NCBI RefSeq assembly: GCF_000002865.3
Contig: NW_001865043.1
Location: 60,387-124,386, forward strand
Source: Monosiga brevicollis MX1
Taxonomy: Eukaryota; Opisthokonta; Choanoflagellata; Craspedida; Salpingoecidae
Reading direction: 5' to 3'
DNA: 64,000 nt
The notes under the pieces were generated by a model, which saw only the letters and a program-made list of their open reading frames with translations, was not told the origin of the DNA and ran no database searches. The first letter of the stretch is position 1, and every line of letters starts with the position of its first letter. The position numbers were made by a program, and so were the translations under genes. Below are positions 60,889 through 64,000 of this stretch, piece by piece.

Positions 60889-63033
60889 TTAGACCTCTCG
60901 GAAGTGAATGGGGCGATCGACGGGATACTCAACGGCGTACTCCAAACGAACCTCTCCCTGCGCCTTGGGCTCGAGGCGGCGGGTCCAGATTAGGTTGTTG
61001 GTGAGAGAGTTGAGCTCGACATCGTCCCCGCGTGCCACGTCCTCAAAGCCACCGCCAAACTCGTCGTCGGCAGGGGCACGCTTGGCAACTTGGCCCTTGT
61101 CGGTACCGTGCAGGGCGGCCATGTCCGGCTCGGTGACCTTGACTCGAATGGCGCTGTCGGAGGGCTTGGGCAGCGCTTGCAGCACCACAACGGTGGCGGC
61201 CTTGCCCAGGGTGTTGGTGATGAGGCAGCGGTGGACATACTGAGCCGTGTTAGTCTTGCCTTGGAAAAAGGAGGATTGCTGGCTGCGACTCTCGTTGGGA
61301 GGGCGGTAGTCCAGCTTGATGCCTGCGTCTGTGCCAAGGTAGGTCGTGAAGGTCTCACCCGGCATGACCAGCTTGAGGCGCGTGGTGGTGATGAGGCTGC
61401 CATCGCAGAAGACGTTGCAGTCGCTGCTGGGCAGGAGCATTGTGTCCGAGGTGTTGGTGACCTGTGCCTGCATGTAAACGTCGGTCGACTTGGCAGGTAC
61501 GCAGAGGTAGCGGGTGCGCACGCCCAGGTTGAGGATGGTCAGCGTCACCTTGTGGCGGTTGTTGTCCGACTCGACCGTGCAGGGCTGCTCAATCTTAAAG
61601 TTGGTGCTCAGACCTGTTGAGGACGTGCTGGCGCTGGCCACGGGGGCCTCCTCCAGGCATGCATCGGCATCGTCATCCTCCTCCATCTCGTCGTGCATGG
61701 CAGCTCGCTCCATAGCCATCATGGGCATGGCCATGGACGCTGCCGAGGGCGCACCGCCAAAGCTGTTGACAGCGCCGCGGGACCGTGCTGCCATCTTGGC
61801 CTTGCGTACTCGAAGCGGGCGAGCAACCTCAAACTCAACAAGCATGGGGTTCAGATTGGGAGGTTGGCCGCCCACGGCGGGGCGGGCGGTGGACAAGGTC
61901 AAGGCCACGTCCTTCCAGTCCTCGCCCGTGTCCTGTTGCACCTGACCGTAGTAGCGGAGCTGCACGTTCGTTGGGAGCAATAGTGGAGAGAGGGTGAGCA
62001 ACAGACAGAAACTGGGGAACCCAAACCCATAACCACCTTTTTTCTTGTAATGGGGAGCTCCGGGCGGGGTTTGGAAAAGACATACCTCCATAGACAAGTC
62101 TTGGAGATTCATACGCAGGTCGTAGGCTGGGGTCCAGCTGGCACCAGCCACCAGATAGGTAATCTAAGGGCAAACAGGAGCCATCAGCGGCAGACGACCG
62201 CGGGTGAATGTGCAGGGCTGGAGTGTGGGTGGCGACAGCACCAGCAAGACGCGTTACCTCGAGGCGGACTGAGCTGGCCTTGGCCACGTCGAGGGAGATG
62301 ACCAGGTCTGAGCGGGGGCGAGCCTGGGAGCGCAGCTCGCGTTGCTTCTTAAGGACGGCCTGCTGTGCCTCGCGTTCGGTGCTGAGTTGGCGATTGATGG
62401 CCCGCTGGCGGGCTTGGGCCTCCATGCTGCGTTCGAGGAAGGTGGCGATGATGCCGTTGGCCTCGGCGGGCTTGGGCGCCTCGAAACCCGAGTGGGCACC
62501 AATTGGCTGGACTGCGTAATTGGTGTACGCCTGCAGGGCCTCCAGCGCCGCCTCTTGCAATTTGTTCTGTCCAAGCATGCCATACATTCATGACCACAGC
62601 GGTGAGGCGTGAGTGCAGAACGCACTCGATGAGACTAGTGGTGCAGAGTGGAGTGGGGTGGTTGAATAAACACGCCTACCTCATCTTCAAGGGCGCGCAT
62701 GCGCTCCTGGATGTCCTGTAGCTCATTGTTGAGCGTCTTCATGGCATCCTCATCCACGTCGGGGGTGATGCGGGCCACGAGGACATCGAGCAGGGTGCAG
62801 GGGCCAAAGGCCTTGACACGGATGGAATCTGGATTCATGAGGCGCTTGCTCAGCCCCTTGAGAGTGATTTTTTGCAAGCCTTCCTCAAGGTCATCCAGGC
62901 CCAGCTCGCGCGTGACCTCGGCACGATCATTGAAAACGGTGACAGCTGAGACGGTGGCATCCTTCAACTCGTGCTCGATTGAGGGATCGGTCGAGCTCGT
63001 GCCCACGGGCTCAACCTCCATGATGGCAGCCAT
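60889..63033 (-). CDS. DUF4140/DUF4139 family protein
   Basis: Four exons, right to left: 62680-63033, 62258-62566, 62086-62163, 60889-61959; 603 residues. The N-terminal part (about 20-120) is DUF4140-like (VTVFNDRAEVTRELGLDDLE, ITLKGLSKRLMNPDSIRV), ending in a coiled coil of the type ELQDIQERMRALEDE. A longer helical stretch follows (RAINRQLSTEREAQQAVLKK). The C-terminal DUF4139 part has YLVAGASWTPAYDLRMN, YYGQVQQDTGEDWKDVALTL, MLLPSSDCNVFCDGSLI, GTDAGIKLDYRP and YAVEYPVDRPIHFREV at the very end. Relatives include worm F37C4.5 and bacterial mucoidy-inhibitor-A-like proteins; the molecular role is unknown. All introns are GT-AG and phase 0. Convergent with the CutC fusion, 288 nt apart. Confidence 0.93.
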
Positions 63034-63208
63034 GGCGTGGCGTCTGTGTCAAGTGGCGCAAGTTTTTTTTTAAAATGGAGCCAGTACAATGATATCCTGC
63101 AAATACCAAAGAGCACAAATGCAATTGGATGGGACGCGCGGCAGGTCAGTGAGCAAGCAAAAGTGCAACGTTGGTGATCATGTAGCCGGCGCAAGAAGAC
63201 GCCCAGAC

Positions 63209-63366
63209 ACAGCGACAGAGACAAAGACAGCGACAGCGACAGAGACAGCGACAGAGACAGCGACAGCGACAGCGACAGAGACAGGAGACAGAGACAGAGA
63301 CAGAGCGGCCAGAGACAGACAGAGACAGAGACAGAGCGGCCAGAGACAGAGACGGAGACAGAGAGC
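63209..63366. repeat. GACAGA/GACAGC hexamer-like tract
   Basis: Irregular GACAGA and GACAGC units about 180 nt upstream of the DUF4139 gene start; a CTGTCT tract on its coding strand. Confidence 0.93.
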
Positions 63367-63771
63367 GACCAGGAGGAAGTAAAGCCGAGAGCGCGCAGAA
63401 CGACAGACGTACCACTGATCACAAGAAATTGAAGCTCTGTGTGTGTGTGTGTGCGTGTGCAATCGAACACACGCCACGAACAATCTGACAACGTCACCAC
63501 GTCAAGTGCGGCCGTGTGGCCAAGGATGAAGCAGGGCTAGTTGGTATGCCGTGAGATCATTGACAGCCAAGAAGAGTAACCGTGTGCACGTTGGAGTAGT
63601 AAAATGCAACGACTCCCCCTCGCACACACACAGCCAGCGGAGCACACGCTCAAGCGCGCTGCCATTATAGGCGACGCGCCTCACCGCCCCCGGCTATTCT
63701 TAGCATCTGTATTTGCATAGTGTACTGTTGATCACATTATCGCATACATTGTCAGCACACGTAAATGAGAG

Positions 63772-64000
63772 ATGGAGATAGAGACAGACAGAGAGAGACA
63801 CAGAGAGAGACACAGAGAGACACAGAGAGACACAAAGACACAGAGAGACACAGAGAGACAGAGAGAGACAGAGAGAGACAGAGACACAGAGACAGTCAAA
63901 GACAGACACAGACAGACAGTGACAGACAGTGACAGTGACAGAGACAGAGAGAGAGACAGAGAGACACACAGAGAGACAGACAGAGAGACAGAGAGACAGA
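63772..64000. repeat. GACAGA/GAGACACA tract to window edge
   Basis: Imperfect GA/CA purine-rich repeat running off the right end. Confidence 0.93.

Larger units (their letters stand above)
63034..64000. promoter_or_regulatory. upstream region of DUF4139 gene with purine repeats
   Basis: No gene is seen to the window edge. Two repeat tracts (63209-63366, 63772-64000) are separated by unique sequence with a GT patch near 63438-63455. Confidence 0.6.

Overview
The window looks like a gene-dense, intron-rich nuclear scaffold of a unicellular relative of animals, most likely a choanoflagellate. This is inferred from the mix of genes: animal-type BBIP1, CEP63-like, SLC35A4-like and ABCA genes, a phosphotyrosine-style receptor tail, and CutC. 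About 120 short GT-AG or GC-AG introns are visible. GC content is moderate, there are long CT/GA microsatellites, and two assembly gaps of N (27985-28034 and 46115-46178). All 17 gene models were spliced by hand. Exon phases close to a stop in every model; three local junctions are flagged as uncertain. No mobile element, virus-like element, tRNA, rRNA or CRISPR array was recognised.

Layout. Left third: SUGT1 (+), a proline-rich multi-pass membrane protein (+), an SLC35A4-like sugar transporter (-), OXCT1/SCOT (+), a CEP63/DEUP1-like coiled-coil protein (+), a single-pass receptor with seven tail tyrosines (-), and a three-RRM protein with a Met/His-rich tail (-). Middle: a Rheb-like GTPase (+), a conserved-looking gene of unknown family (-), BBIP1 (+), VPS54 (-), a methyltransferase-fold protein (-), and a single-pass membrane protein with a cytosolic ankyrin region (+). 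Right third: a fatty-acid-hydroxylase/sterol-desaturase family enzyme (+), a full ABCA transporter with a PA14 domain in its first lumenal loop (-), a DUF3605-CutC fusion (+), and a DUF4140/DUF4139 protein (-).

There is no operon logic. The themes are ordinary housekeeping (co-chaperone, ketone-body metabolism, GARP tethering), cilium/centriole (BBIP1, CEP63-like) and surface signalling or transport (two receptor-like proteins, the ABCA transporter, Rheb). Nearly every gene start has a long pyrimidine/purine tract within about 1 kb upstream, while convergent 3' gaps lack one, which suggests a promoter role. About 5% of introns use a GC donor. The most unusual observations are the PA14-bearing ABCA protein, the tyrosine-motif receptor, the DUF3605-CutC fusion and a Rheb-like protein lacking the switch II glutamine.
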